Shown: positions 7,101-14,708, counted from the first letter of the stretch. The stretch: DNA of 19,255 nucleotides from DATKQI01 sp035532755 (GCA_035532755.1 DATKQI010000243.1:1-19255), one strand, 5' to 3'. The notes: generated from the sequence alone by a model not told the origin. A program made the numbers and translations.

Positions 7101-7429
7101 CCTACGTCGTCACCGAAGCGTGCATCAAGTGCAAATACATGGACTGTGTCGAAGTATGCCCCGTCGATTGCTTCTATGTCGGCGAGAGCATGCTCGTCAT
7201 CCATCCGGATGAATGCATCGACTGCGGCGTGTGCGAACCGGAGTGTCCGGCCGAAGCCATCGTGCCGGACAGCGACGCCCAGGCTTCGGCCTGGGCGGAG
7301 CTGAACCGGACTTATGCGCAGCAATGGCCGAACATCACCCGTAAGGGCGAAGCGCCTGCCGATGCCGATGCGTGGAAGGCCATTCCTGACAAGTACCGGC
7401 GCTTCTTCTCATCGAAGCTGGGCGAGTAG
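7097..7429 (+). CDS. fdxA: seven-iron ferredoxin (3Fe-4S / 4Fe-4S)
   Basis: A 110-residue ferredoxin closely similar to the Azotobacter FdI / FdxA type. Cys9, Cys17 and Cys50 are placed to ligate the 3Fe-4S cluster, and Cys21, Cys40, Cys43 and Cys46 the 4Fe-4S cluster. Cys12 and Cys25 occupy the extra positions also seen in that family. The C-terminal region keeps the WPNITRKGEAP motif, and the length is normal. It carries low-potential electrons in the cytoplasm. It is the last gene of the operon, coupled by ATGA to the DUF2249 gene, and a GltD-type flavoprotein and an Fpr-type reductase lie directly downstream. A reductase, ferredoxin, membrane-protein or DUF2249 electron path is the natural reading. 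All cluster ligands are intact. Confidence 0.95.
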   Translation: MTYVVTEACIKCKYMDCVEVCPVDCFYVGESMLVIHPDECIDCGVCEPECPAEAIVPDSDAQASAWAELNRTYAQQWPNITRKGEAPADADAWKAIPDKYRRFFSSKLGE

Positions 7430-7512
7430 GGCCGATGACGCGAATACCCGGGCGCGATTGATCTGCTGCGGGCGGCCGACGTTGAGCTATGGATAGGATG
7501 TGGTGACAAACG

Positions 7513-9015
7513 ATGACGACTTTCGGCACGACGCAGCGCTACGTGGATATCCCGCGCGAGCCGCCCGAAGAGCGGGCGGTTCAGCAGCGGTTACATGACT
7601 TCCGGGAGATCGCCGCCCGGTTCAGCGAATCAGAAGCGCGCCGGCAGGCGTCGCGCTGCGAGCAATGCGGCGTGCCCTATTGTCATGTCTATTGTCCGCT
7701 GCACAACAACATCCCGGATTGGCTTCGGTTGACCGCCGAAGGGCGGTTCGAGGAAGCCTATCGCCTCGCCGAATCCACCAATAATCTCCCCGAGATCTGC
7801 GGCCGCATCTGTCCCCAGGATCGTTTGTGCGAAGCCAAATGGGCCTGCACGCTGGAGCAGGCCGGGCACGGCACGGTGACGATCGGCGCGGTGGAGCAGT
7901 TTCTCGGTGACCTGGCTTTCGAGCAGGGCTGGGCGCGCCCGCGTATTCCGCGCGTCGAGCGGCAACACCATGTGGGTATCGTCGGAGCCGGACCTGCCGG
8001 TCTCGCCGCGGCCGAAGAACTTCGGGCGCGGGGATACGCCGTCACCCTCTATGATCGGCACAGCCTGCCTGGTGGACTGCTCCGGTTCGGTATCCCCGGG
8101 TTCAAACTCGAGAAGCCAGCCATCGACCGGCGCGGTCAACTCGTCCTCGATGCCGGTGCCCGCTTCGTCGGCGGGTTCTCGCTGGGACGCGACGCGACCT
8201 TGGCCGCGCTCGCATCGCGCCACGACGCGATCCTGCTGGCACTGGGTGCCTACCGGGCGAACCGCCCGGCGCTGCCGGGCGCGGGCGAAAGAACCTTGAT
8301 CGATGGCCTGACGTACCTGCTGGCCAGTATGCCGGAGCCCGGCGCCGCCCTGCCCGATGGAGTTGATCGCGAGCATCTCGATGCCCGTGGCCGGCGTGTC
8401 ATCGTCATTGGCGGCGGTGATACGGCGATGGACTGCGTGCGCACCGCGTTGCGTCAAGGTTGTCTGGGCGTGATCTGTCTCTATCGGCGCGGCGAGCTCG
8501 AGCGTTCCGGGTCTCGTCGGGAGCTGAACAAGGCGCAGGCCGAGGGCGTGCAGATTCTCTGGCGGACGGAGACCGAGAGCTATCTGCCCAACACCATCAC
8601 GATGGTGGAGGCCGCGGTCGGTGCCTGTAGGATGGATGAAGGCGGTCGGCTGGTGGTGCGGCGGCGCAATGCGGCCGGTCATGAGATAGAACGGCGGACG
8701 GTTGATACCGACATGATCATCTCCGCGACCGGAAGCCAACCGGAACTCCCGGCGGCATATGGCGCTGATGGGCTGATAGCGAATGAGAACGCTGTCGTTC
8801 AGGTGGATCCGGAGACGGGCGCCACAAATCTCCCGGGTGTCTTCGCCGCCGGCGATCTCTCGCGTGGCCCGTCACTCGCGGTGTGGGCGATCCGTGACGG
8901 GCGCGCGGCAGCGGCGGGTATCCACGGGTATTTGTGTGCCGGTACCGAGGAAGCTCCCCGCAAGCGGCCCGTCCGCGAGCCGTTTGCAAGATTCGCCGCG
9001 GCGTCGGCCGAATAG
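7513..9015 (+). CDS. stand-alone GltD-type NAD(P)H-dependent Fe-S flavoprotein
   Basis: A 500-residue homologue of the glutamate synthase small (beta) subunit. The N-terminal Fe-S domain has Cys49, Cys52, Cys57, Cys61 and Cys96, Cys100, Cys106, Cys112, the two Cys sets of the family. An FAD dinucleotide fold follows (GAGPAG, 158-163), then an NAD(P)H fold (IGGGDTAMD, 299-307) and the C-terminal FAD contact (GVFAAGDLSRG). There is no large subunit (gltB) in the window, so glutamate synthesis is not shown. Lone GltD-like proteins are known to feed electrons from NAD(P)H to other partners. It lies 83 bases after fdxA and before an Fpr-type reductase on the same strand, which suggests work in ferredoxin reduction or a related electron transfer. 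The ATG at 7513 has only a weak ribosome-binding site. Confidence 0.88.
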   Translation: MTTFGTTQRYVDIPREPPEERAVQQRLHDFREIAARFSESEARRQASRCEQCGVPYCHVYCPLHNNIPDWLRLTAEGRFEEAYRLAESTNNLPEICGRICPQDRLCEAKWACTLEQAGHGTVTIGAVEQFLGDLAFEQGWARPRIPRVERQHHVGIVGAGPAGLAAAEELRARGYAVTLYDRHSLPGGLLRFGIPGFKLEKPAIDRRGQLVLDAGARFVGGFSLGRDATLAALASRHDAILLALGAYRANRPALPGAGERTLIDGLTYLLASMPEPGAALPDGVDREHLDARGRRVIVIGGGDTAMDCVRTALRQGCLGVICLYRRGELERSGSRRELNKAQAEGVQILWRTETESYLPNTITMVEAAVGACRMDEGGRLVVRRRNAAGHEIERRTVDTDMIISATGSQPELPAAYGADGLIANENAVVQVDPETGATNLPGVFAAGDLSRGPSLAVWAIRDGRAAAAGIHGYLCAGTEEAPRKRPVREPFARFAAASAE

Positions 9016-9086
9016 GATGTTCTGACGGGAGAACCTCCAGCCGAAAATCGCCACCGTCTCCTTGTTCGAGCAATACGAGGGCACGC

Positions 9087-9956
9087 ATGCACCATTCCAC
9101 GCGGCCGATGTCTGAAGATGGCGCGCTTTCAGCGGGCCGGTCGCCTGGTCCGGAGGGCGCCGATCGTGCGGCGGATGTGCTGCCGGCAGTTCTGAGCAGG
9201 GAAACCGTGCTGAGCGTGCGGCACTGGACCGAGCGGTTGTTCAGCTTCACCCTCACCCGCGACCCCGCGTTTCGCTTCCAGAGCGGCCAGTTCACGTTGC
9301 TCGGTCTCATGGTGGACGGCCGTCCGCTGCTGCGGCCCTACAGCATGGCCAGCGCCCCTTACGACGAGGTGCTGGAATTCCTCAGCGTCAAGGTGGCGAA
9401 GGGTTTGCTTACGTCGCGGCTTCGGCACATCGCGCCGGGAGCGGCGGTTCTGATCGGGCGCAAGCCGACCGGCACGCTGGTGCAGGACAGCCTGCTGCCC
9501 GGTCGTACGCTGTATCTTTTTGCGACCGGGACCGGTCTTGCGCCGTTCCTGAGCCTGATCAGGGACCCGGATCTCTACGGGAGGTTTCATCGCGTGGTGC
9601 TGACCCATACCTGCCGCCAGGTGAGCGAACTGGTCCACGCCGAGCACATCTCGCAAGAGTTGCCGCGGCACGAACTGCTTGGCGAAATGGTACGGGAACG
9701 GCTGACCTACTACCCGAGCGTGACGGGCGAAACATTCCGGACACCGGGGCGCATCACCGGGCTGATCGAAAGCGGCAGGATGGGCACGGATCTTGGGCTG
9801 CCACCACTCGACCCGGCGACCGACCGTGCGATGATCTGCGGCAGCACCGCCTTGCTGTCAGATCTGGGCGCGCTCCTGGCAAGGCGCGGATTCCGGGAGG
9901 GCAGCCTCAGCCGGCCCGGCGAATTCGTCATCGAGAAGGCCTTCGTGGCGCGGTAG
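9087..9956 (+). CDS. fpr: ferredoxin/flavodoxin-NADP(+) reductase, bacterial Fpr type
   Basis: A 289-residue FAD enzyme that moves electrons between NADPH and ferredoxin. RPYSMAS at residues 83-89 is the FAD-binding motif, and GTGLAPFLSLIRDP starts the NADP domain, with ICGSTALLSDL further on. The C-terminus GEFVIEKAFV is the signature of the subclass I/II Fpr enzymes. The N-terminus before ETVLSVRHW carries about 35 extra Ala/Gly-rich residues. The ATG at 9087 has GAGGG six bases before it; the in-frame ATG at 9108 would give a shorter tail and is also possible. Placed behind fdxA and the GltD-like gene, it most likely serves that ferredoxin. Fpr enzymes are often part of oxidative or nitrosative stress responses. 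Confidence 0.92.
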   Translation: MHHSTRPMSEDGALSAGRSPGPEGADRAADVLPAVLSRETVLSVRHWTERLFSFTLTRDPAFRFQSGQFTLLGLMVDGRPLLRPYSMASAPYDEVLEFLSVKVAKGLLTSRLRHIAPGAAVLIGRKPTGTLVQDSLLPGRTLYLFATGTGLAPFLSLIRDPDLYGRFHRVVLTHTCRQVSELVHAEHISQELPRHELLGEMVRERLTYYPSVTGETFRTPGRITGLIESGRMGTDLGLPPLDPATDRAMICGSTALLSDLGALLARRGFREGSLSRPGEFVIEKAFVAR

Positions 9957-9967
9957 GCGGCGCTCCC

Positions 9968-10255
9968 ATGATGTTCGACGCTCTTCTGCCGGTCGGTCGC
10001 CTGACCTTGGCCTTGGACGTGATCGCGGTGATCCCTTGGATGGCTGGCATGCTCACGTTGCCCTGGGTCTACGTGGCGCGTGCGCGGTGTTCCCGGAGCG
10101 ATCCCGCTGCCCCGTGCTTGTCTGACGTGGAGCGTCGGCTGATGAGGCGCGCTATCGATCCGACCATGGGTGCGGCGCGGCTGCCCGGCACCGCCCCGAT
10201 CCTCACCCCCGGCGGCATCGGGACAGGGCATCGCATCCGGCTGAGGAATATCTGA
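9968..10255 (+). pseudogene. hemJ: truncated HemJ (protoporphyrinogen oxidase) remnant
   Basis: The 95-codon frame matches the first two thirds of HemJ, the CopD-like membrane enzyme of haem synthesis. ALDVIAVIPWMAGMLTLPWV is the first helix with its Trp-Met-Ala-Gly-Met core, and DVERRLMRRAIDPTMG is the loop-helix that normally reads ERRLLRAIMNPAM. Three family positions are damaged. The usual His before the I-A-V-I stretch is Asp (Leu-Asp-Val), and the helix after PTMG is replaced by GAARLPGTAPILTPGG. After LTPGG the frame drifts into unrelated sequence and stops, about 50 residues short of the usual 145 or so. This is a remnant, not a working gene. It sits between fpr and the MOSC gene, 11 bases after fpr. 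Confidence 0.65.
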
Positions 10256-10373
10256 TCGACAGGGTTTCGATGGCTCGCTGGCGCGTAGCTGCCATATCTT
10301 ATCGCGATGGGCGCGGCCAGACGATCCGTCGCAGGCACGTTCCGTGCCGCCCGCCAGAGAGGAGCGCAAGTCA

Positions 10374-10916
10374 GTGAATGGCACAGTCACTGCGGTGTCC
10401 CGCAGCGCGGCGCACGCGTTCAGTAAGGAAACGCAGGACAGCATCCGGCTCCTGTCTGGATTAGGGGTAGAGGGCGATGCGCACATGGGCGAGACCGTGA
10501 AGCACCGCTCGCGGGTTGCGCGCGACCCGACCCAGCGTAACCTGCGCCAGATTCATCTGGTCCACGACGAACTATTGGACGAACTGCGGACCGCCGGCTT
10601 CCGGGTATCGGTTGGGGAACTCGGCGAGAATATCACCACGCGGGGTATCGACCTGCTCGGACTGCCGACCGGCACCCGGCTGCATCTGGGCGACGGGGCG
10701 GCGGTCGAGGTGACCGGGCTACGCAACCCTTGCGCTCAGTTGGACGATTTTCAGCCGGGTCTGATGGCGGCCGTGCTCGGACGTGACGAGCACGGCAGGC
10801 TTATTCGCAAGGCGGGTGTCATGGGCATCGTCCTGATTGGAGGCATGGTACGGCCTGGCGACCCGATCCGTGTCGAGCTCCCGCCAGAGCCATGGCGGTC
10901 GCTGGTGCCGGTCTGA
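10374..10916 (+). CDS. MOSC domain protein
   Basis: A 180-residue protein consisting of one MOSC domain, the beta-barrel fold of molybdenum-cofactor sulfurase C-termini and of YiiM-type proteins that handle Moco-bound or other sulfur and N-hydroxylated substrates. Visible family features are GVEGDAHMG near residues 31-39, HLVHDELLDEL, VGELGENITTRGIDL (about 82-96), and TGLRNPCAQLDDFQ with the conserved Cys near residue 127. I start at the GTG at 10374 because GAGAGGAG lies 10 bases ahead; the frame continues upstream without a better signal. It may act in molybdenum-cofactor chemistry, in line with the denitrification-like setting, though no molybdoenzyme gene is visible here. Confidence 0.85.
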   Translation: MNGTVTAVSRSAAHAFSKETQDSIRLLSGLGVEGDAHMGETVKHRSRVARDPTQRNLRQIHLVHDELLDELRTAGFRVSVGELGENITTRGIDLLGLPTGTRLHLGDGAAVEVTGLRNPCAQLDDFQPGLMAAVLGRDEHGRLIRKAGVMGIVLIGGMVRPGDPIRVELPPEPWRSLVPV

Positions 10917-11189
10917 CATGGTGTTGGCCGATCAGGGGAGGGGATGGGGATGGATGATTTGGCCAGTTGAGCGTCCGTCCTGACCGGGCGATCGACACCG
11001 CTGCCATCAAGGCCTGCTGCGAGGTGCTTGCACCGGTCCAGGACGAGACGGGCGGCGGTTGTTTGCGGCCAGCGAAGCGTGAACGGCACGTTCTGGCGGA
11101 CGAACTGGCCAGCGCGATCGCCGTCTCCCATCTGCCGTCCGGCCGAGGGGTGCGCCGCTCCGGGGTCCTTGCCGCCAGGGGCGTGCGCC
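10917..11189. other. intergenic, no gene recognised
   Basis: 273 bases between the MOSC gene and the end of the convergent transporter gene. Open frames exist on both strands, but none shows a family resemblance or a ribosome-binding site. No strong hairpin terminator was seen. Confidence 0.5.
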
Positions 11190-12206
11190 TCAATGCGGGC
11201 GCGGCAGCAGTTTGCGCAATTCCCACAGCAACCCGACGAAGGCCAGCGTCCAGGCCGCCAGCGCGAACGCGAACACCACCGGCGGGAGCGGGTCCAGGAA
11301 CGGCAGATCGAGTGCCAGCGCCATCTGCCGTGTGGCGACGGTGTACATCCCTAACGGAAACACTGCCCCCCAGTACAGCGGGTCGTAGCGCAGCGGGAAC
11401 CGCCGGATTATGTGGCGCCAAACGCCAAGCACCAGCAGCATCGGGATCCACCACGTCCCGGTGGCCCAGTAGAACACCGTGAACCCCTTGAGGAACGGCA
11501 GCAGCGAGCTGAGGAACGGTGCGTCCGGCGCGTTCTCCACGAGGCGCGCCCCGGCCAGGGTGGAGATCGCCATCGCCCCCATGTTGATCCAGTAGGGCGG
11601 CGACAGGTCACTTGGCGAAAAGGCGAAGAAGCTGTAGCGGTAGAAGATCAGCGAGACGATCCAGATATAGAACATCCCACCCCACAGCCACATCGACAGC
11701 GCGAAAAAATTCAGTTCCAACCGATAGGGCTGCGGCCAGGTGCGCGCGATCACCGCCGCCAGTACGGTGATCGACTGGGTGGCGACCACCGCGATCAGCC
11801 AGGCTCCCGTGATCCCCTCCTCCAACGGCGGCTTGTGGCGCTTGACCGTGAAGGCCGCGAAGATCGTGTAGGTAAGACCGACCCACAGCGCGACGCCGAG
11901 TCCCAGGAACACCGTCGCCGCCGCTAGGCTGCGCGCCATCAGCAGGAACTGGGTGCCGAGGATGCAGGACGCGGCTACCGTGGTGAAGAAGCCGGGGCCA
12001 AGCCGATGGTCGGTCATGTCGGCAAAGAACAGGCGCGGGTAGCGGATCGCCCGCAGCACTGTCAGCGCTGCCAGCGCCGCGTAGGCGGCGACGTTGAAGA
12101 CGAACAATCCCGTCGCCAGGACGGGGTAATGGAAATCGTGCGCCGCGATCGAGACGATCCCGGTGGCCATCACCAGCGCGAAATAGGCGGGCGGAAGACG
12201 TTTCAT
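11190..12206 (-). CDS. TehA / SLAC1-type (TDT family) transporter
   Basis: A 338-residue membrane protein with about ten hydrophobic helices. It opens LPPAYFALVMATGIVSIAAH, the signature of the tellurite-resistance/dicarboxylate transporter family, and later carries the GLGVALWVGLTYTIFAAFTV and LEEGITGAWLIAVVATQSI stretches conserved in it. TehA and the plant anion channel SLAC1 share this fold and pass anions such as nitrate, chloride or malate. The substrate here cannot be read. The ATG at 12206 overlaps the stop of the AhpD-like gene (ATGA), so it is the last gene of the nsrR operon. Together with nnrS and NsrR it may export or import an anion or NO-derived compound; that is inference. Confidence 0.88.
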   Translation of the reverse strand: MKRLPPAYFALVMATGIVSIAAHDFHYPVLATGLFVFNVAAYAALAALTVLRAIRYPRLFFADMTDHRLGPGFFTTVAASCILGTQFLLMARSLAAATVFLGLGVALWVGLTYTIFAAFTVKRHKPPLEEGITGAWLIAVVATQSITVLAAVIARTWPQPYRLELNFFALSMWLWGGMFYIWIVSLIFYRYSFFAFSPSDLSPPYWINMGAMAISTLAGARLVENAPDAPFLSSLLPFLKGFTVFYWATGTWWIPMLLVLGVWRHIIRRFPLRYDPLYWGAVFPLGMYTVATRQMALALDLPFLDPLPPVVFAFALAAWTLAFVGLLWELRKLLPRPH

Positions 12207-12697
12207 GCCGCGTGCGCCGTGCGGTTGCTGCGGGAACTGCGTTGCGCCGCGGCGCCTGCCGCCTCGGGCGGCTTGCGGAAGGGGATGGCAGACCAGTTCC
12301 AGCCGCCGATCGCCACCACCGCAGAGCTGAGATCGACCTGCTCCTTGTCGCCGAACTCCCGCTGGGCGGCTGCATGAACCGCGCCCGGCACGTGCCCATC
12401 GGCGATCGAGGTCGCCAACTCGGCCGAGGTCAGGCCGGCAACTCCACGCGCGGTGGCGCGCGGCGCCTCCCGCCAGGCGGGGAGCAGGTCCAGGAGCGCT
12501 TCCCGCTTGTTCTGCCGGCGGGCATCGCGCAGGTGCATGGAGCGGCGGAAGGCGCAACCGTTGATCCGCGAGACGCGGATCTTGACCAACTCCAGCAGCG
12601 CGGGTTCGATCCCGCTGCGGGTCACGTCGGCCTGCAACCCCGCCGTTACCTGGAGGGCTTCGGGGTCCTGACGGTCGGCGTCAAATCGTGCGCTCAT
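12203..12697 (-). CDS. AhpD-like / carboxymuconolactone decarboxylase family protein lacking one catalytic Cys
   Basis: A 164-residue protein of the AhpD-like CMD family. The core LLELVKIRVSRINGCAF (about residues 34-50) and MHLRDAR (54-60), then GHVPGAVHAAAQREFGDKEQVDLSSAVVAIGGWN, are diagnostic. Family members normally have C-x-x-C-x-x-x-H, the redox pair of the alkylhydroperoxidase centre. Here Cys48 is followed by Ala-Phe-Arg (C48-x-x-R51) and His55 is kept, so the second Cys is lost. The helix after this and the residues before GHVP are also less conserved than usual. The gene may be inactive, newly specialised or decaying. The ATG at 12697 gives the normal N-terminus. It lies between nnrS and the transporter in the nsrR operon and overlaps the transporter start. 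Confidence 0.82.
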   Translation of the reverse strand: MSARFDADRQDPEALQVTAGLQADVTRSGIEPALLELVKIRVSRINGCAFRRSMHLRDARRQNKREALLDLLPAWREAPRATARGVAGLTSAELATSIADGHVPGAVHAAAQREFGDKEQVDLSSAVVAIGGWNWSAIPFRKPPEAAGAAAQRSSRSNRTAHAA

Positions 12698-12827
12698 CGC
12701 AATCCCCACGGGTCGGCGGTACCGGCCCTCTGCGTTCGGCCTTCGTGGCGGCCGTGGCACGACCGACGCCAGCACGGCATCGTGTCGAGGTAAGTCTCCG
12801 CGCCGGCGCGTGCCGGCGGGCCCTTCT

Positions 12828-14030
12828 TCACGGCGTGTGGGAGCGTCCGACCCGCAGCCGGGTGAGCGGTCCGAAATACAGGACCACGAACAGCCCGAAC
12901 GCGCCGCTCCATGCCGCACCGGCCAGCCCGAGCAGCACCAGCATGTCGTCCCCGGCCAGTGGTGCTGCCAGCCGCAGCAGCGCCGCGACACCGATCAGTG
13001 CAAAGATGGTGCAGGTCCCCGGCCCGGCGTGCAGCGCCCGCCCGGTATGGCCCAGGGTGGCGCGGGTCATCACCGCCAGGGTCATGGTGCCGACGGCCCC
13101 CACCGCCAGCCCGTGCACCGCATCGGCCGGCGCGAGCCATCCGGTCAGCCCGGCGATCCCGAGCAACACGAATCCCCCCGCCAGCCAGCCGTAGCCGACA
13201 TGCAGCACGAGCAGCAGCGGTTCCCGCCAGCTGCACCAGCCCTGCCAGCGCGCGAGGCGCGCCAGCAGCAGCAAGCCAGCGGCAAGCGCGGCCCAGGAGC
13301 TTGCCGTCGCGCCCGGTGCCACCACCCAGGCCAGCAGGGCGAGCGCGACAGCGCCGAGCGCCACGCGATCCACCGTCCCGAACGGCGCCGGCATCGGGCC
13401 GGCGGGACGTGCGCGCGCCAGCCAGTTGCGAGTGAAGCTCGGGATCAGCCGCCCGCCCATCATGCTGATCAGCAGCAGCAGCACCGCGAGGCCCGCTCGG
13501 TTGCCACCCTGCGGGTGCGAAACGAGCCCCAGTACGCCGAGATGCACCCACGCATCGGCGGCGAGCAGCGCGCCGAGCACGGCCAGGATCGGCAGGTTGC
13601 GCCAGTTGCGCCCGGCCAGGATCTCCCGCCCCATCACGGCCAGCAGCGCGGCGGGAAAGGCGAGGTCGAGCGGTGCCGCCGCCGCCTCGCTGATCCAGGC
13701 CGAGCCGAACACCGCGACGCGGCCGAGCCCCCACAGCGCGACCAGCCATCCCAGGCCCGCGCCCTGCAACGGCATCCGCCCGGTCCAATTGGGAACCGCG
13801 GTGAACAGGAACCCGGCGACGGTGGCGAGGCCGAAGCCGAACACCATCTCGTGCACATGCCAGACGAGCGGGGGGAATGCGCTCGGCAGCGGAGTGATCC
13901 CAGCGAACGTCAGCAGCCACAATGGGATCGCCGCTGCCGCGGCAAGCCCGGACAGCAGGAAGAAGGGGCGGAACCCGGCCGACAGCAGGACCAGACCCTG
14001 GTACGGACGATAGCGTGGGACAGCGGTCAT
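12828..14030 (-). CDS. nnrS: NnrS family membrane protein
   Basis: A 400-residue membrane protein of about 12 helices with the NnrS signature: GFRPFFLLSGL near residues 19-29, and WHVHEMVFGFGLATVAGFL (His58, His60, Glu61) followed by TAVPNWTG. Later HGLAVGAVGTMTLAVMTRATLGHTGR adds the His pattern of the second half. NnrS is a haem- and copper-containing protein linked to NO tolerance and denitrification; its exact reaction is unsettled. The ATG at 14030 overlaps the stop of the 58-codon gene upstream (ATGA). The AhpD-like gene follows after 130 bases. NsrR lies upstream on the same strand, so this operon is probably autoregulated by NO through NsrR. Confidence 0.93.
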   Translation of the reverse strand: MTAVPRYRPYQGLVLLSAGFRPFFLLSGLAAAAAIPLWLLTFAGITPLPSAFPPLVWHVHEMVFGFGLATVAGFLFTAVPNWTGRMPLQGAGLGWLVALWGLGRVAVFGSAWISEAAAAPLDLAFPAALLAVMGREILAGRNWRNLPILAVLGALLAADAWVHLGVLGLVSHPQGGNRAGLAVLLLLISMMGGRLIPSFTRNWLARARPAGPMPAPFGTVDRVALGAVALALLAWVVAPGATASSWAALAAGLLLLARLARWQGWCSWREPLLLVLHVGYGWLAGGFVLLGIAGLTGWLAPADAVHGLAVGAVGTMTLAVMTRATLGHTGRALHAGPGTCTIFALIGVAALLRLAAPLAGDDMLVLLGLAGAAWSGAFGLFVVLYFGPLTRLRVGRSHTP

Positions 14031-14203
14031 TCGCGGTGTCCTGCGTCCGGCGCGAATCGGCTTTCCCGAAAGGGTGGCGCGGCTCCGAGCGGCGCCGCGG
14101 CGATGCGCCCGTCGGTATCGGCGGCGAACGCCGGATCGGGGGAGCGGGGCATCATCGTGTCCGTTCCACGCTGATAGGCGACAACGGGGCCGACCGCACT
14201 CAT
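14027..14203 (-). CDS. small hypothetical protein, 58 aa, between nsrR and nnrS
   Basis: A short frame starting at the ATG at 14203 with a strong GGAGGGG ribosome-binding site five bases ahead. It ends at 14027 with its stop overlapping the nnrS start (ATGA). The product starts MSAVGPVVAYQRGTDTMM, is Ala/Pro/Arg-rich, and has no membrane segment, Cys or recognised motif. It starts 18 bases after the end of nsrR, so all three are one operon. The ribosome-binding site and the exact coupling to nnrS are what support it. It may be a real small protein, or a leader that sets nnrS translation. Function unknown. Confidence 0.6.
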   Translation of the reverse strand: MSAVGPVVAYQRGTDTMMPRSPDPAFAADTDGRIAAAPLGAAPPFRESRFAPDAGHRE

Positions 14204-14220
14204 ATCAGCCCCTCCGATGC

Positions 14221-14661
14221 CTATTTTTCAACATGAGCCGGCACCAGCCATCGGGCAAGATCGGGCATGCGGCAATCGGCGAGGGTGAATCGTTCGAGAT
14301 GGGCGAGGAACGCCTGTTCGGCGGCGATGAGAATGGAACGCAGCCGGCAGGCAGGCGTGAGGACGCAGGCGCCGCCATCGCTTCGGCAACACTCAACCAA
14401 CGGTTGGTCCGCTTCCAGGGCCCGCACGACGGCGCCGACACGGATCGAGCCGGCGGGTTGGGCCAGCGTGACCCCGCCCAGCTTGCCGCGCAGGCTGCGG
14501 ACGAATCCAGCGGCTCCCAGGGCTTGCAGCACCTTCGCCATGTGATGCACAGAGACATCGAGCGACTCGGCGATCGCCGCCGTGCTTACGACCTCGCCGT
14601 CGCGATCGGCCAGAACGATAAGGGCGCGCATCCCGAAATCGGTAAATTGTGTCAGTCTCAT
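14221..14661 (-). CDS. nsrR: NsrR, nitric-oxide-sensing Rrf2 repressor
   Basis: A 146-residue Rrf2 protein with a full NsrR pattern. The N-terminus is MRLTQFTDFGMRAL with Asp8, the non-Cys cluster ligand known for NsrR. The winged-helix recognition region VSVHHMAKVLQALGAAGFV spans residues 37-54, RGKLGGVTLAQP is the wing, and VGAVVRALE leads to the cluster loop with Cys91/Cys92, Cys99 and Cys105 (TPACRLRSI). The C-terminus FTLADCRMPDL matches the family. The 4Fe-4S form binds an inverted repeat and lets go when NO reacts. Two such repeats lie in the 80 bases before its start, between it and the globin gene, so autoregulation and control of the globin are expected. It heads the operon with the 58-codon gene, nnrS, the AhpD-like gene and the transporter. 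Confidence 0.92.
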   Translation of the reverse strand: MRLTQFTDFGMRALIVLADRDGEVVSTAAIAESLDVSVHHMAKVLQALGAAGFVRSLRGKLGGVTLAQPAGSIRVGAVVRALEADQPLVECCRSDGGACVLTPACRLRSILIAAEQAFLAHLERFTLADCRMPDLARWLVPAHVEK

Positions 14662-14676
14662 GGGCCTGCCCTAATT

Positions 14677-14693
14677 GGGTATTGTGTTTACCT
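14677..14693. promoter_or_regulatory. NsrR-like operator, nsrR-proximal
   Basis: GGGTATTGTGTTTACCT matches the perfect 4277-4293 palindrome at 14 of 17 positions. The surrounding CTAA-T context (14671-14676) is also shared. It lies 16 bases before the nsrR start and would also lie inside the transcription path of nsrR, so it fits autorepression. Confidence 0.6.
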
Positions 14694-14708
14694 GGATTGG
14701 CGTTATCT

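Noticed and set aside
12810..14174. 454-codon plus-strand open frame opposite nnrS
   Set aside because: It is the antisense of nnrS, rich in Gln, Arg, Pro and Glu, without motifs; nnrS is clearly the real gene.
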